A stretch of 7,317 bases of DNA from Niveispirillum sp. (GCA_016463045.1 JAEMSB010000021.1:1-7317), one strand, 5' to 3'; shown: positions 1-7,169, counted from the first letter of the stretch. Made by a program: numbers and translations. The notes: generated by a model not told the origin, from the sequence alone.

Positions 1-2
1 GA

Positions 3-587
3 CCGGCGGCGCATCTGGGCATCGGGTTCCTGACCATTGGCGGTTTTGTGGCCGGTGTTATCTGGTGGGGTGGGTTCAATACCGCGCTGGAAATGACGAA
101 CAAGGAAGCGTTCTGCATCGGCTGTCACGAGATGAAGGACAATCCCTATGCCGACCTGAAACAGACCATCCATTATTCCAACCGATCGGGCGTGCGCGCC
201 ACCTGTCCCGATTGCCACGTCCCCCATAACTGGACCGACAAGATCGCCCGCAAGATGCAGGCATCCAAAGAGGTCTGGGGCAAGATTTTCGGCACCATCG
301 ACACGCCGGAAAAGTTTGAGGCCAAGCGTAAGGAACTGGCCAGCCACGAATGGACACGGCTAAAGGCGAACAACTCGCTTGAATGCCGCAATTGCCACAG
401 CGCCGACAGCATGGACATCACCCGTCAGGGTGCGCGCGGGGCCGAGGCACACCAGCGCTTCCTGTTCACAGGCCAGGCCACCTGCATCGACTGTCACAAG
501 GGGATTGCCCACCGCCTGCCCGACATGACGGGTGTGCCGATCTGGACCATGCCGGGCAAAGCGGCTGCTGTTTTGGCCCCGCCCTGA
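3..587 (+). CDS. napC: NapC/NirT-family tetraheme c-type cytochrome, 5' end outside window
   Basis: This is a membrane-anchored quinol dehydrogenase. NapC takes electrons from the quinol pool and passes them through four c-type hemes to the periplasmic nitrate reductase NapAB. The frame is open from base 3 to a TGA at 585-587, giving about 194 visible residues. The first 25 or so form the hydrophobic N-terminal anchor (AAHLGIGFLTIGG, then VAGVIWWGGFN). Four heme-binding motifs follow: CIGCH (base 114), CPDCH (204), CRNCH (384) and CIDCH (483). The stretch between motifs 2 and 3 (WTDKIARKMQASKEVWGKIF) and the ending IAHRLPDM are typical of NapC. The GTG at 48 lies inside the membrane helix and is not the start; the real start is a few residues upstream of the window. 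In related bacteria napC closes a nap operon, so napAB may lie to the left. Paralogues such as NirT or TorC-like proteins are less likely, given the close match to NapC. Confidence 0.95.
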   Translation, partial: PAAHLGIGFLTIGGFVAGVIWWGGFNTALEMTNKEAFCIGCHEMKDNPYADLKQTIHYSNRSGVRATCPDCHVPHNWTDKIARKMQASKEVWGKIFGTIDTPEKFEAKRKELASHEWTRLKANNSLECRNCHSADSMDITRQGARGAEAHQRFLFTGQATCIDCHKGIAHRLPDMTGVPIWTMPGKAAAVLAPP

Positions 588-599
588 GCGGCGGTCAGA

Positions 600-2861
600 C
601 TACCGGTAAGCTGCCGGAATGCTGTTCATATCAAACTTGCTGTACAAGGACAGGAAGCGGATAGGGTAGTTTTCGTATCGCATGTATATGATGTTGTTGA
701 TGTCCTGCTCCTCGAACGCCCCGATGGTGACGGGTGCGCGGTTCCAGTCACAATGGAGTTTGGCCATCAGAAGGGCGATCTGATCAATCCATCGGGTGAT
801 CCTGGGTTCCAGAAGGCGCCCCCGTAGATAGGCCATCACCACGCCCATGAACAGGCGCGCCCCCGGCGTGGGGCGTATGCGCAGCAGATTGGCCGTGATG
901 ATCGCCGCAAAGCCGGTGGCCAGCGGGTTGAAGTTCAGGATGATATCATCGGCACGTGCGGTCAGCGACGCCGTCCCTTTCAGGACCAGCGTATCGATGT
1001 CAGCAGCGATGACCGGCAGCCCCAGGTCGGTCATCAGGCTGGTCGCAACATCGAAACGGACACATTGGTAATGCGCCAATGGCTTCTCAAAGATGCATTC
1101 ATTATTGATCGTCGTGTGCAGGTACGGTGTTTCGTCGAAATCATCGGCGGAATAATAAAGGCGGTCAGACGAAATCCCGATCTGGGCGGCAACATCAGTG
1201 ATCTTGCCCCGGCCACCAATAGCATGCAGGACCAGCAATATCGGTTCATCGGCATTCGCCAACGCAGACAACACAAAATGTCGGGCGTAGCGGTCCAGAT
1301 AATGGGCATCCCCTGCCGCCATAAGGACGGTGCGAACGCCCTGTCGTTCGGCCTGCTGCCGAACCTGGTCAATGGTCACAGGGCGTCCGGCTTGATCGAA
1401 CAGCACTGATGGCTGAAGCGTGACATTCTGGGGCTGGTCCAGAAAGTCGAAATCCAGACACTGCATCATCTGTTCGCAATGGTCATGAGCGATCTGCAAT
1501 GACCGGTCGCTATAATTGGGGATTGGCTGCTGCAATCGCCGATCGCGGCAATGGATGATCGCGGCACGGCTTTGTGCATCAAGTGGGTTTTGCAGATAAA
1601 ACCAGATGATGCGCAGGCAATTATACATCTGGAGCAGCCTATCCGTCGGCTGCTCCATACAGCGGACACGGAAAGAAAGTTCCTCATCCCCAAGACCGAC
1701 CGTATTTGCAAACCGGGCGGCCATATGCAGCGCTGCTGTATTATCAGGTTCCTGTTGAAGGATCAGATGTGCATAACGTGCGGCAGTACCCTCCCAATGG
1801 GGCTGGGATGCATTGTTCATGGCCCATTGATTGGCGGCGGGACACTTATCGTACAATGCAACGATCAAGCGCTGCATGTTCGCCACACGCCGGTCATCAC
1901 CCAGCTCAAAATAGCGGGCACGTAACCGGATGGCTTCGGCAACGAGCGGCCCCAACTGCTGCAACAGCGGGGCTCTGTCGCGTGCATTTTGAACCAACGC
2001 TTCCACCTGGGTAACCGTCTCCTCGATCCTGCCGGCTTCTACAAGATCGATGACAGCTTCGACACGTTCCTGTTCCGTCGGGCGCCCCAGATCAGCAGCA
2101 CAATCCGCCAGCGCCGCCGCCAGGGTCACATCGCCCTGTCCGTGCGCACTTGCCATCGCTTGATGCAAACAGGGAACATGCCGACGCATTGACCGCAGCG
2201 GATCATGGAAGCCCGCCAACAGATCCTGATTGATCCAGGCAGGGCGATAGTTTCGTGCGATGAACAGATCCATCACCTTCTGACGCTGGTTCAGCGACAG
2301 GTTCTCAACATCGACCAGCAGGCCACGCGGCGGCGATGGTAGATCGTCCAACTGCTCCAGAATTTCCAGTTCGGTGCCGGCGGTGCTGATGGCCAGCATG
2401 TCCGTGGCCCCGATACCGTAGCGGCCAACGAAATATCGCAGTGGCATGCAGGCAACCAGCCTGTCACGGACCAGCATGCGCAGGGCCGCCCGTGTCTCTT
2501 CATTCGGGCACATGCCCGCCAGCCAGCCGCCATTGTCCAGCATGGAGATCAGTCCGAAAGAACGAAGCTCCCTGAAACGGGCTGGCAGCAGGCCATTATT
2601 GATTGCCGTTTCGTCCAGGTGACGCAGACGGGTAACCCCCAGGCCACGCCCGATGCCGGCCCTGACCCCGACATAGTGGCTGTCATGCCCTTCTTCCAGT
2701 AACGGATCGACGACATAGCCGGCAAGACGGTCCCGGAAAGGTGCAAACGGGCTGAAATGTGGGCCTGCCCCGATCTGGATGAACCGGGCCTTCTGACCCT
2801 CCGATGCCGCAAGGCCGATGAATGTCTGCACGAAATCATTCAGAGTAAGGACAAAGTCCAT
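600..2861 (-). CDS. Three-part protein: degenerate FkbM methyltransferase-like domain, helical-repeat middle, GT-A-like glycosyltransferase domain
   Basis: This is a 753-residue cytoplasmic protein with no signal peptide or obvious membrane segment. Residues 1-225 match the FkbM methyltransferase layout: FIQIGAG (27-33) at the SAM-binding loop, VVDP (50-53) at the usual VEP, DMLAISTAG (154-162) at the usual DLLxIDTEG, and LVDVENLSL (182-190) at the strand that usually reads YEHKHLS. In the third motif the Asp and Glu are replaced by Ser159 and Ala161, so methyl transfer may be lost. Residues 240-470 are alpha-helical and TPR-like (for example EGTAARYAHLILQQEPDNTAA from 357). Residues 500-753 look like a GT-A nucleotide-sugar transferase, with AADIDTLVL carrying a DxD at 621-623 and a later WIDQIAL (691-697). 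I chose ATG 2861 because GGAG lies 7 bases upstream; ATGs at 2888 and 2921 have no such site. The gene converges on napC and has lower GC than its neighbours. A role in surface polysaccharide or protein glycosylation is inferred; the acceptor is unknown. Confidence 0.72.
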   Translation of the reverse strand: MDFVLTLNDFVQTFIGLAASEGQKARFIQIGAGPHFSPFAPFRDRLAGYVVDPLLEEGHDSHYVGVRAGIGRGLGVTRLRHLDETAINNGLLPARFRELRSFGLISMLDNGGWLAGMCPNEETRAALRMLVRDRLVACMPLRYFVGRYGIGATDMLAISTAGTELEILEQLDDLPSPPRGLLVDVENLSLNQRQKVMDLFIARNYRPAWINQDLLAGFHDPLRSMRRHVPCLHQAMASAHGQGDVTLAAALADCAADLGRPTEQERVEAVIDLVEAGRIEETVTQVEALVQNARDRAPLLQQLGPLVAEAIRLRARYFELGDDRRVANMQRLIVALYDKCPAANQWAMNNASQPHWEGTAARYAHLILQQEPDNTAALHMAARFANTVGLGDEELSFRVRCMEQPTDRLLQMYNCLRIIWFYLQNPLDAQSRAAIIHCRDRRLQQPIPNYSDRSLQIAHDHCEQMMQCLDFDFLDQPQNVTLQPSVLFDQAGRPVTIDQVRQQAERQGVRTVLMAAGDAHYLDRYARHFVLSALANADEPILLVLHAIGGRGKITDVAAQIGISSDRLYYSADDFDETPYLHTTINNECIFEKPLAHYQCVRFDVATSLMTDLGLPVIAADIDTLVLKGTASLTARADDIILNFNPLATGFAAIITANLLRIRPTPGARLFMGVVMAYLRGRLLEPRITRWIDQIALLMAKLHCDWNRAPVTIGAFEEQDINNIIYMRYENYPIRFLSLYSKFDMNSIPAAYR

Positions 2862-2868
2862 GCACAGG

Positions 2869-2872
2869 CTCC
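2869..2872 (-). promoter_or_regulatory. Shine-Dalgarno GGAG deciding the start of the FkbM-like/GT gene
   Basis: GGAG on the - strand stands 7 bases before ATG 2861. The two upstream in-frame ATGs (2888, 2921) are preceded by TTATTCCGCAATCCGAA and TTTCTTGAAGTTC, neither with a convincing ribosome site. This supports the shorter, 753-residue protein. Confidence 0.55.
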
Positions 2873-2992
2873 AAGCGTCTTCGCGCATTTCGGATTGCGG
2901 AATAAGCAGGCACGTTATCATGAACTTCAAGAAAGAAGTGCAGGCTTCAACGGGGGTGGGCGCCGATCCCAATCTCTGAGGGGGAGGAAAAT

Positions 2993-3784
2993 TCAGGGAA
3001 AATCGCGGGTGACATAGTCCTTGATCGCCAGATTGACGGCATCGGCATGGCTTATGTTCGCCATGTGCCCGGCTTGCGCAAACAACAGCATTGCAGCCCG
3101 CCGCAGCCCCTGGCACAGCCGATGTGCCGCCACCACCCGTGACGGCGTATCAAGATCGCCGACCATCACCAAACTGGGGCAAGTGATAGTCGCCAGCAGT
3201 TCATCCGTTACCGGCAAGATCGAGGGCGGCGACAGCAGATCCCTGCCCTGGTAATCGGCCAGCATCTCGTCCAGCAGCCGGGACGTTTCCGTGTCATCAG
3301 TCCGCAGCATCGGATGGGCCCGCCACAGCGCCACCGCTGCGGGGAGGTTGCCCGCCCGGACATGTTCCACCAACTGCGCAAGGGGAAGTGCGGGCTCCGT
3401 CACGGGGTCCGGCGGTGCGGCATCATGCGCCGCCGCCAGCAGAACAAGGCCGGCAACCCGATCCTGATGCCGGGCCGCCGCCGTCAGCGCCACCCGCCCG
3501 GCCTGCGAATGCGCGACGAGAATGGCAGAAGCCAAACCAAAATGATCCAGCAGGGCCGGGATATCATCTGGTTCCTGCAACAATCCGGGTGGCGCCTTCG
3601 ACCTGCCGAAACCGCGCCGGTCGGGCAGTATCAGGGTGGCGCAATCAGACAGTCCCCGAACCTGGGGCCGCCACATGCGCCGGTCCAGCGTCCAGCCATG
3701 GAGCAAGACCAGGGCCGGTTTCCCGGCCCCGGCAATCTCCACGGACAGGCTTCCATCATCGACGGCAACCTGGGTCTGCATCAT
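2993..3784 (-). CDS. Alpha/beta hydrolase (3-oxoadipate enol-lactonase-like)
   Basis: This is a 263-residue soluble serine hydrolase of the alpha/beta fold. Visible elements in order are the oxyanion-hole motif LLHGWT (27-32), the strand and turn ILPDRRGFGRS (52-62), the nucleophile elbow AHSQAG with Ser93, the acid in VGDLDTPS (Asp212), and the catalytic His240 in AGHMANISH. The elbow starts with Ala instead of the usual Gly, a change tolerated in this family. The length is normal. The start is ATG 3784, which overlaps the TGA of the upstream VOC gene by one base (TGATG). There is no clear Shine-Dalgarno site, so translation probably depends on coupling to that gene; a second ATG follows directly at 3781. 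The family includes enol-lactonases, C-C bond hydrolases and esterases of aromatic degradation. Placed behind a quinone reductase and a VOC protein, it may hydrolyse a ring-opened product, but the substrate cannot be read from the sequence. Confidence 0.88.
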   Translation of the reverse strand: MMQTQVAVDDGSLSVEIAGAGKPALVLLHGWTLDRRMWRPQVRGLSDCATLILPDRRGFGRSKAPPGLLQEPDDIPALLDHFGLASAILVAHSQAGRVALTAAARHQDRVAGLVLLAAAHDAAPPDPVTEPALPLAQLVEHVRAGNLPAAVALWRAHPMLRTDDTETSRLLDEMLADYQGRDLLSPPSILPVTDELLATITCPSLVMVGDLDTPSRVVAAHRLCQGLRRAAMLLFAQAGHMANISHADAVNLAIKDYVTRDFP

Positions 3785-4317
3785 CAATGACGGTAGGTGT
3801 TATTGACGCTGCGGTCACCCCCCAGCCAGCGGGCCAGATCGGCCCGCGCCGTTTCACGCTTTGCCTGTTCCAGGGCCGCCGCCGACGGCGCGTCATAAGT
3901 GAACTCCAGGATCATGCCGTTCGGGTCCTTGATATAGACCGACCGGCAATAGCCATGTTCCAGCGTGTAGGTGTCGGGCTCGGTAAAGCCTGCTGCGCGG
4001 ATACGGCTTTCGATCTGGGCCTGGGTGTCGGCATCGACATGCAGGGCGATATGGTGGAAGGGGGATTCCGGCATTGGCGGCCCGAATAGCGCCTGATCCT
4101 CCGGCTCGGCAAACTGGAAAAAGGCCAGCGCACTGCCATCCGCTAACCCGAAGAAGCAATGGCAATAGGTGCGCTCGGCACCAAACAGCATATCCTTCTC
4201 GCACCAGGTGGCGATCAACGGGATGCCCAGCACATCCTCATAGAAATGGCGTGTCGCCTCCAGGTCGCGGGTGACATAGGCGGTGTGGTGCAGACGATTG
4301 GGAAGTTTCGCACTCAT
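3784..4317 (-). CDS. VOC-family (glyoxalase/extradiol dioxygenase fold) metalloprotein
   Basis: This is a 177-residue protein with the paired beta-alpha-beta-beta-beta modules of the vicinal oxygen chelate fold. Module 1 begins LHHTAYVTRDLEATRHFYED (9-28), and module 2 begins FHHIALHVD (87-95) and ends at DPNGMILEFTYD (131-142). Likely metal ligands are His11, His89 and Glu138, a 2-His-1-carboxylate set as in extradiol dioxygenases. The site where glyoxalase I has its fourth, acidic ligand seems to hold Gln68, which argues against a classical glyoxalase I. Residues after about 143 form a charged, probably helical tail. The start is ATG 4317, preceded at 7 bases by GAGAGGA; an in-frame TTG at 4335 lies upstream of that site and is unlikely. 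It sits 23 bases after wrbA and overlaps the hydrolase by one base. A ring-cleavage or thiol-dependent quinone dioxygenase role (as proposed for the Bacillus Mhq proteins) is inferred from context. Confidence 0.85.
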   Translation of the reverse strand: MSAKLPNRLHHTAYVTRDLEATRHFYEDVLGIPLIATWCEKDMLFGAERTYCHCFFGLADGSALAFFQFAEPEDQALFGPPMPESPFHHIALHVDADTQAQIESRIRAAGFTEPDTYTLEHGYCRSVYIKDPNGMILEFTYDAPSAAALEQAKRETARADLARWLGGDRSVNNTYRH

Positions 4318-4324
4318 GGTCGCA

Positions 4325-4331
4325 TCCTCTC
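4325..4331 (-). promoter_or_regulatory. Shine-Dalgarno GAGAGGA deciding the VOC gene start
   Basis: GAGAGGA on the - strand lies 7 bases before ATG 4317 and downstream of the in-frame TTG at 4335. This fixes the start at the ATG. Confidence 0.6.
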
Positions 4332-4340
4332 TCAAGTCTT

Positions 4341-4943
4341 TCAGCCGAACAGCCGTGTGGCGATTTCCGTGACATGACGGCCCTGGAACCGGGCACCTTC
4401 CAACTCGTTGGTGCTGGGCTGGCGGGACCCGTCTGCACCGGCCAGGGTGCTGGCGCCATAAGGGGTGCCGCCGCTGATCTCATCCATCCGCGTCGCGCCG
4501 GCCCAGCTATAGGGAAGGCCGACAATGATCATGCCGTGATGCAGCAGCGTGGTGTGGAAGGAGGTGATGGTGGTTTCCTGGCCACCATGCTGGCTGGCGG
4601 TGGACACGAAGACGCTGCCCACCTTGCCGACCAGCGCACCCTTGGCCCAAAGCCCGCCCGTCTGGTCCAGGAAGTTACGCATTTGTGCGGCCATATTGCC
4701 AAAGCGCGTCGGCGTGCCAAAGATGATGGCATCATAATCGCCCAGTTCACCAGGGCTGGCGATGGGGGCCGCCTGATCCAGGCGGATACCGGCAGCCCTT
4801 GCCACCTCATCCGGTACCAGTTCCGGCACGCGTTTAACCGTGACATCGGCTCCAGCCACCGACCGCGCACCCTCCGCCATCGCGGCGGCCATGGTTTCGA
4901 TATGGCCGTAACTGGAATAGTAAAGCACAAGTACCTTCGCCAT
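4341..4943 (-). CDS. wrbA: WrbA-type NAD(P)H:quinone oxidoreductase (flavodoxin fold)
   Basis: This 200-residue cytosolic FMN enzyme reduces quinones to hydroquinones in one two-electron step with NAD(P)H, avoiding semiquinone radicals. WrbA proteins are tetramers. Visible motifs are the FMN-phosphate loop YSSYGH (9-14), GTPTRFGN (76-83) with GGLW (96-99) near the isoalloxazine, STASQHGGQE (114-123), His130, GGTPYGAS (158-165) and DGSRQPSTNE (171-180). All are typical of WrbA, and the length is exactly that expected. The start is ATG 4943, with AAGGGG 7 bases upstream. The gene is 27 bases after the receptor and 23 bases before the VOC gene, so it is the second gene of the operon. Because many genomes have several wrbA-like paralogues, this operon copy may be specialised for one quinone substrate and not for general oxidative stress. 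Confidence 0.95.
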   Translation of the reverse strand: MAKVLVLYYSSYGHIETMAAAMAEGARSVAGADVTVKRVPELVPDEVARAAGIRLDQAAPIASPGELGDYDAIIFGTPTRFGNMAAQMRNFLDQTGGLWAKGALVGKVGSVFVSTASQHGGQETTITSFHTTLLHHGMIIVGLPYSWAGATRMDEISGGTPYGASTLAGADGSRQPSTNELEGARFQGRHVTEIATRLFG

Positions 4944-4950
4944 GGATCAT

Positions 4951-4956
4951 CCCCTT
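4951..4956 (-). promoter_or_regulatory. Shine-Dalgarno AAGGGG of wrbA
   Basis: AAGGGG on the - strand stands 7 bases before ATG 4943, inside the 27-base gap after the receptor stop codon. wrbA is therefore translated from its own site within a polycistronic message. Confidence 0.5.
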
Positions 4957-4970
4957 CCCAAGGCCGTGGG

Positions 4971-7157
4971 TCAGAACTTCACGCCAGCTTCAAGACCATA
5001 GCGGCGGGGCCGTCCCTTGAAGACGAACCCGCCGGGCGAGAACTCGGCATTATACTTCTTGTTGAACAGATTGTCGGAATAAGCGGATAGGTTCCAGCCC
5101 TCCCCCTCGATACCCAGCCGGACATCGACAAGGTCCAGCGGGTCGCGCACGGTACTGTTCTGGATATCGAACCAGGTCTTGCCGAGGCGCCGATAATCAG
5201 CCCGCGCCGTCCCCGTCAGGCCGCTGTCGCCCAGTTCGGTGCTGTACTGCACACCCAGGTTGAATGTGTAGCGGGAGATCAGCGGCGCCTCATTGCCCAG
5301 TACGGTCGGGTCAGCGAATTCCTTGATCTTGCTGTCGGTGAAACCGAAGCCCAGATTGAACTGAAGACCCGTCGTCAGGAAGGCCGTTGCATCCAGTTCA
5401 AACCCGCGCAGGCGAGTTTCCGGCACATTGCCCAGGTTCTGCGTGGAATTGGCCGCCAGGAAGACGAAGAAATAGGAATTGTCAGAGATTGTGTTGTAGA
5501 CGGAGCCATTGAGGCGCAGCTTCCGGTCCAACAGCTGCGACTTGAACCCGGCCTCAAGCGTGCTGGCCGTTTCCGCCTTGAACACATCCGACACGCCCAG
5601 GATGCCATTGGCCGCCGCAACGGCCCCGACACCGGTCTGGTTGAACCCGCCGCTGCGGAAGCCCTTCGAATAGCCGGTAAAGAGCGTCAGGGCGTCATCG
5701 GCCTTGTAGGTCAGCGTCGCTTTCGGCTGCCAGGAGGTGAAGGTTTCGTTGCGCACCTCCCCGCTGCGCCCCGCCGGGAACCCGGCGACATTGGGCAGAT
5801 AGGCGGTGGGGGTCAGCGTCGTATTCTCGCGCTTGTCCTTATCATAACGCAGTGACAGATCAGCGGTCAGCTTCTCTGACAGATCGTAAGACGTGCTGCC
5901 GAACAGCGCCCAGGCGAAATTATCCTGGCTGTCGGCCAGGAAGGAGAATTGCGGATTACGCGGATTGGTACTGGGCGTGCGGTAGACGGGAAACACCCCC
6001 TGCCCCCGGTCGATCATGTTGCCGGTGGAGATATAGCGCTTGGTACCGATCATATAGCCGCCCACGCTCCACTGAAACGGCTGATCGGTGGGCGATGCAA
6101 AGCGCACCTCCTCGCTCCAGGCCTTCACATTCAGATACTGGCTCTGGTTCAGGTCGAACCCCAGGAACTGATAGAACAGGCTTTCCGTAATGGGCAGGAA
6201 GTCGAACGCGTCACCAGTCAGGATTTCCTTCACCTGATCATAGGAGGTGACGGACGTCAGGGTACCGGCGTCGGTTTCATAGGCGATGCGCAGCGAGGTG
6301 CCGTTCATGTCGCGGTCATCCTGACCGGGATTGTTCACGCGCACCGGCAGGCTGGTATTGTTCACATCATTGACGATGTTGAAATACAGCGCCTGTGTGC
6401 GCAGCCGCGAAATGGACCCGCGCAGATCGACCGTCAGATTGTCCGTCGGCTGAAACAGCAGGGTTCCGCGCAGGGACAGATCCTCATACGGGTCGGCCTT
6501 TTCATCCAGGTAGGCGTTGCGGATCAAGCCGTCGCTGTTCACATAGGATCCGGCCAGGCGGAATTTCACCTTTTCCGACAAAGGCCCGCTGATGCCGGCA
6601 CGGGCGGAATAGCCGAAGCCGTTTTCCACCCCCACCTTGGCTCGTGTGTCGAACGTGTCGGTTGGCTGCTTGGTGCGGATCACGATGGCACCGCCGATGG
6701 CGTTACGGCCATAAAGCGCACCTTGCGGGCCTTTCAGCACTTCGATCTGGTCGATATCGAACAGTTCCTGGCTGAACTGTGCGGCATTCACCTGCTGCAC
6801 GCCATCGACGATAACGGCCACCGACGGTTCGCTGTTACGAGCCTGGGTGATGCCGCGGATGATGATGAAGGCATTGCCGGCATTCTGTGTTTCGACCAGC
6901 GTGACGTTGGAGGTCAGGTCGATGAAATCGGCCGGCTTCTCAATGCCTGCCATCTCGATCGCGTCGGCGGTGAAGGCTGTGACAGCCGCCGGCACATCCT
7001 GCTGCGCCTGTGGGCGGCGCAGGCCGGTCACCACCACCTCCTCGATGGTCGAGGCGCCGGCCTGTGCTGTGGATTGGGCCGATGCGGGGCCTGTGGCTGC
7101 CAGCGCCAGGGCCGAGACACCGGCCAGAGAGCCGAAGCGCCAAGAGGAACGTGCCAT
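4971..7157 (-). CDS. TonB-dependent outer-membrane receptor
   Basis: This is a 728-residue outer-membrane beta-barrel that imports a ligand using TonB-ExbBD energy. It begins with a signal peptide (Arg-rich start, hydrophobic 9-22, likely cleavage after ASA at 25-27). A TonB box, IEEVVVTG, follows at 38-45. The plug domain runs from about 53 to 165 and includes IIIRGI (98-103), VAVIVDGV (113-120) and IEVLKGPQGALYGRNAIGGA (138-157). The rest is the barrel, ending in GVKF with the C-terminal Phe needed for barrel insertion. Length and order are normal, and there is no N-terminal secretin-like signalling domain, so it is not an obvious FecA-type transducer. The start is ATG 7157 because GGGAGGT lies 5 bases upstream; the in-frame ATG at 7178 precedes that site. 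It is the first gene of the operon. The ligand is unknown: the downstream genes are not siderophore genes, so an aromatic or quinone-like compound is a reasonable inference. Confidence 0.95.
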   Translation of the reverse strand: MARSSWRFGSLAGVSALALAATGPASAQSTAQAGASTIEEVVVTGLRRPQAQQDVPAAVTAFTADAIEMAGIEKPADFIDLTSNVTLVETQNAGNAFIIIRGITQARNSEPSVAVIVDGVQQVNAAQFSQELFDIDQIEVLKGPQGALYGRNAIGGAIVIRTKQPTDTFDTRAKVGVENGFGYSARAGISGPLSEKVKFRLAGSYVNSDGLIRNAYLDEKADPYEDLSLRGTLLFQPTDNLTVDLRGSISRLRTQALYFNIVNDVNNTSLPVRVNNPGQDDRDMNGTSLRIAYETDAGTLTSVTSYDQVKEILTGDAFDFLPITESLFYQFLGFDLNQSQYLNVKAWSEEVRFASPTDQPFQWSVGGYMIGTKRYISTGNMIDRGQGVFPVYRTPSTNPRNPQFSFLADSQDNFAWALFGSTSYDLSEKLTADLSLRYDKDKRENTTLTPTAYLPNVAGFPAGRSGEVRNETFTSWQPKATLTYKADDALTLFTGYSKGFRSGGFNQTGVGAVAAANGILGVSDVFKAETASTLEAGFKSQLLDRKLRLNGSVYNTISDNSYFFVFLAANSTQNLGNVPETRLRGFELDATAFLTTGLQFNLGFGFTDSKIKEFADPTVLGNEAPLISRYTFNLGVQYSTELGDSGLTGTARADYRRLGKTWFDIQNSTVRDPLDLVDVRLGIEGEGWNLSAYSDNLFNKKYNAEFSPGGFVFKGRPRRYGLEAGVKF

Positions 7158-7162
7158 GCAAA

Positions 7163-7169
7163 ACCTCCC
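7163..7169 (-). promoter_or_regulatory. Strong Shine-Dalgarno GGGAGGT of the receptor gene
   Basis: GGGAGGT on the - strand is a near-perfect anti-16S match 5 bases before ATG 7157. It lies inside the reading frame that would begin at ATG 7178, so that upstream ATG is rejected as the start. Confidence 0.75.

Noticed and set aside
48..587. GTG at 48 as the napC start codon
   Set aside because: The frame is open upstream and encodes more of the hydrophobic anchor, so starting at 48 would cut the membrane helix. The gene simply enters from outside the window.
579..594. CCGCC/GGCGG hairpin across the napC stop codon as a terminator
   Set aside because: The stem is only 5 bases with a 6-base loop, and no T-run follows on either strand. 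In GC-rich DNA such a short repeat is expected by chance, although the convergent position is suggestive.
2862..2992. Terminator or promoter in the 131-base gap before the FkbM-like/GT gene
   Set aside because: I found only short 4-base stems and no T-run, and no convincing -35/-10 pair. Whether this gene belongs to the upstream transcript stays open.
2862..3116. N-terminal extension of the FkbM-like/GT protein up to 3116
   Set aside because: The extra residues are Cys- and Arg-rich with no domain character, partly overlap the hydrolase coding region in another frame, and lack a ribosome site. ATG 2861 has GGAG at 7 bases.
3388..4089. Long + strand frame opposite the hydrolase and VOC genes
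   Set aside because: Its translation is rich in Arg, Pro and Gly with no domain character, and it lies antisense to two clear genes across their junction. It is a high-GC shadow.
4318..4335. TTG at 4335 as the VOC gene start
   Set aside because: It would place the Shine-Dalgarno-like GAGAGGA inside the coding region, while ATG 4317 sits 7 bases after that site and begins the usual VOC N-terminus.
4374..5090. Long + strand frame opposite wrbA
   Set aside because: It is antisense to a textbook WrbA and runs into the receptor gene. It has no recognisable domain or start context.
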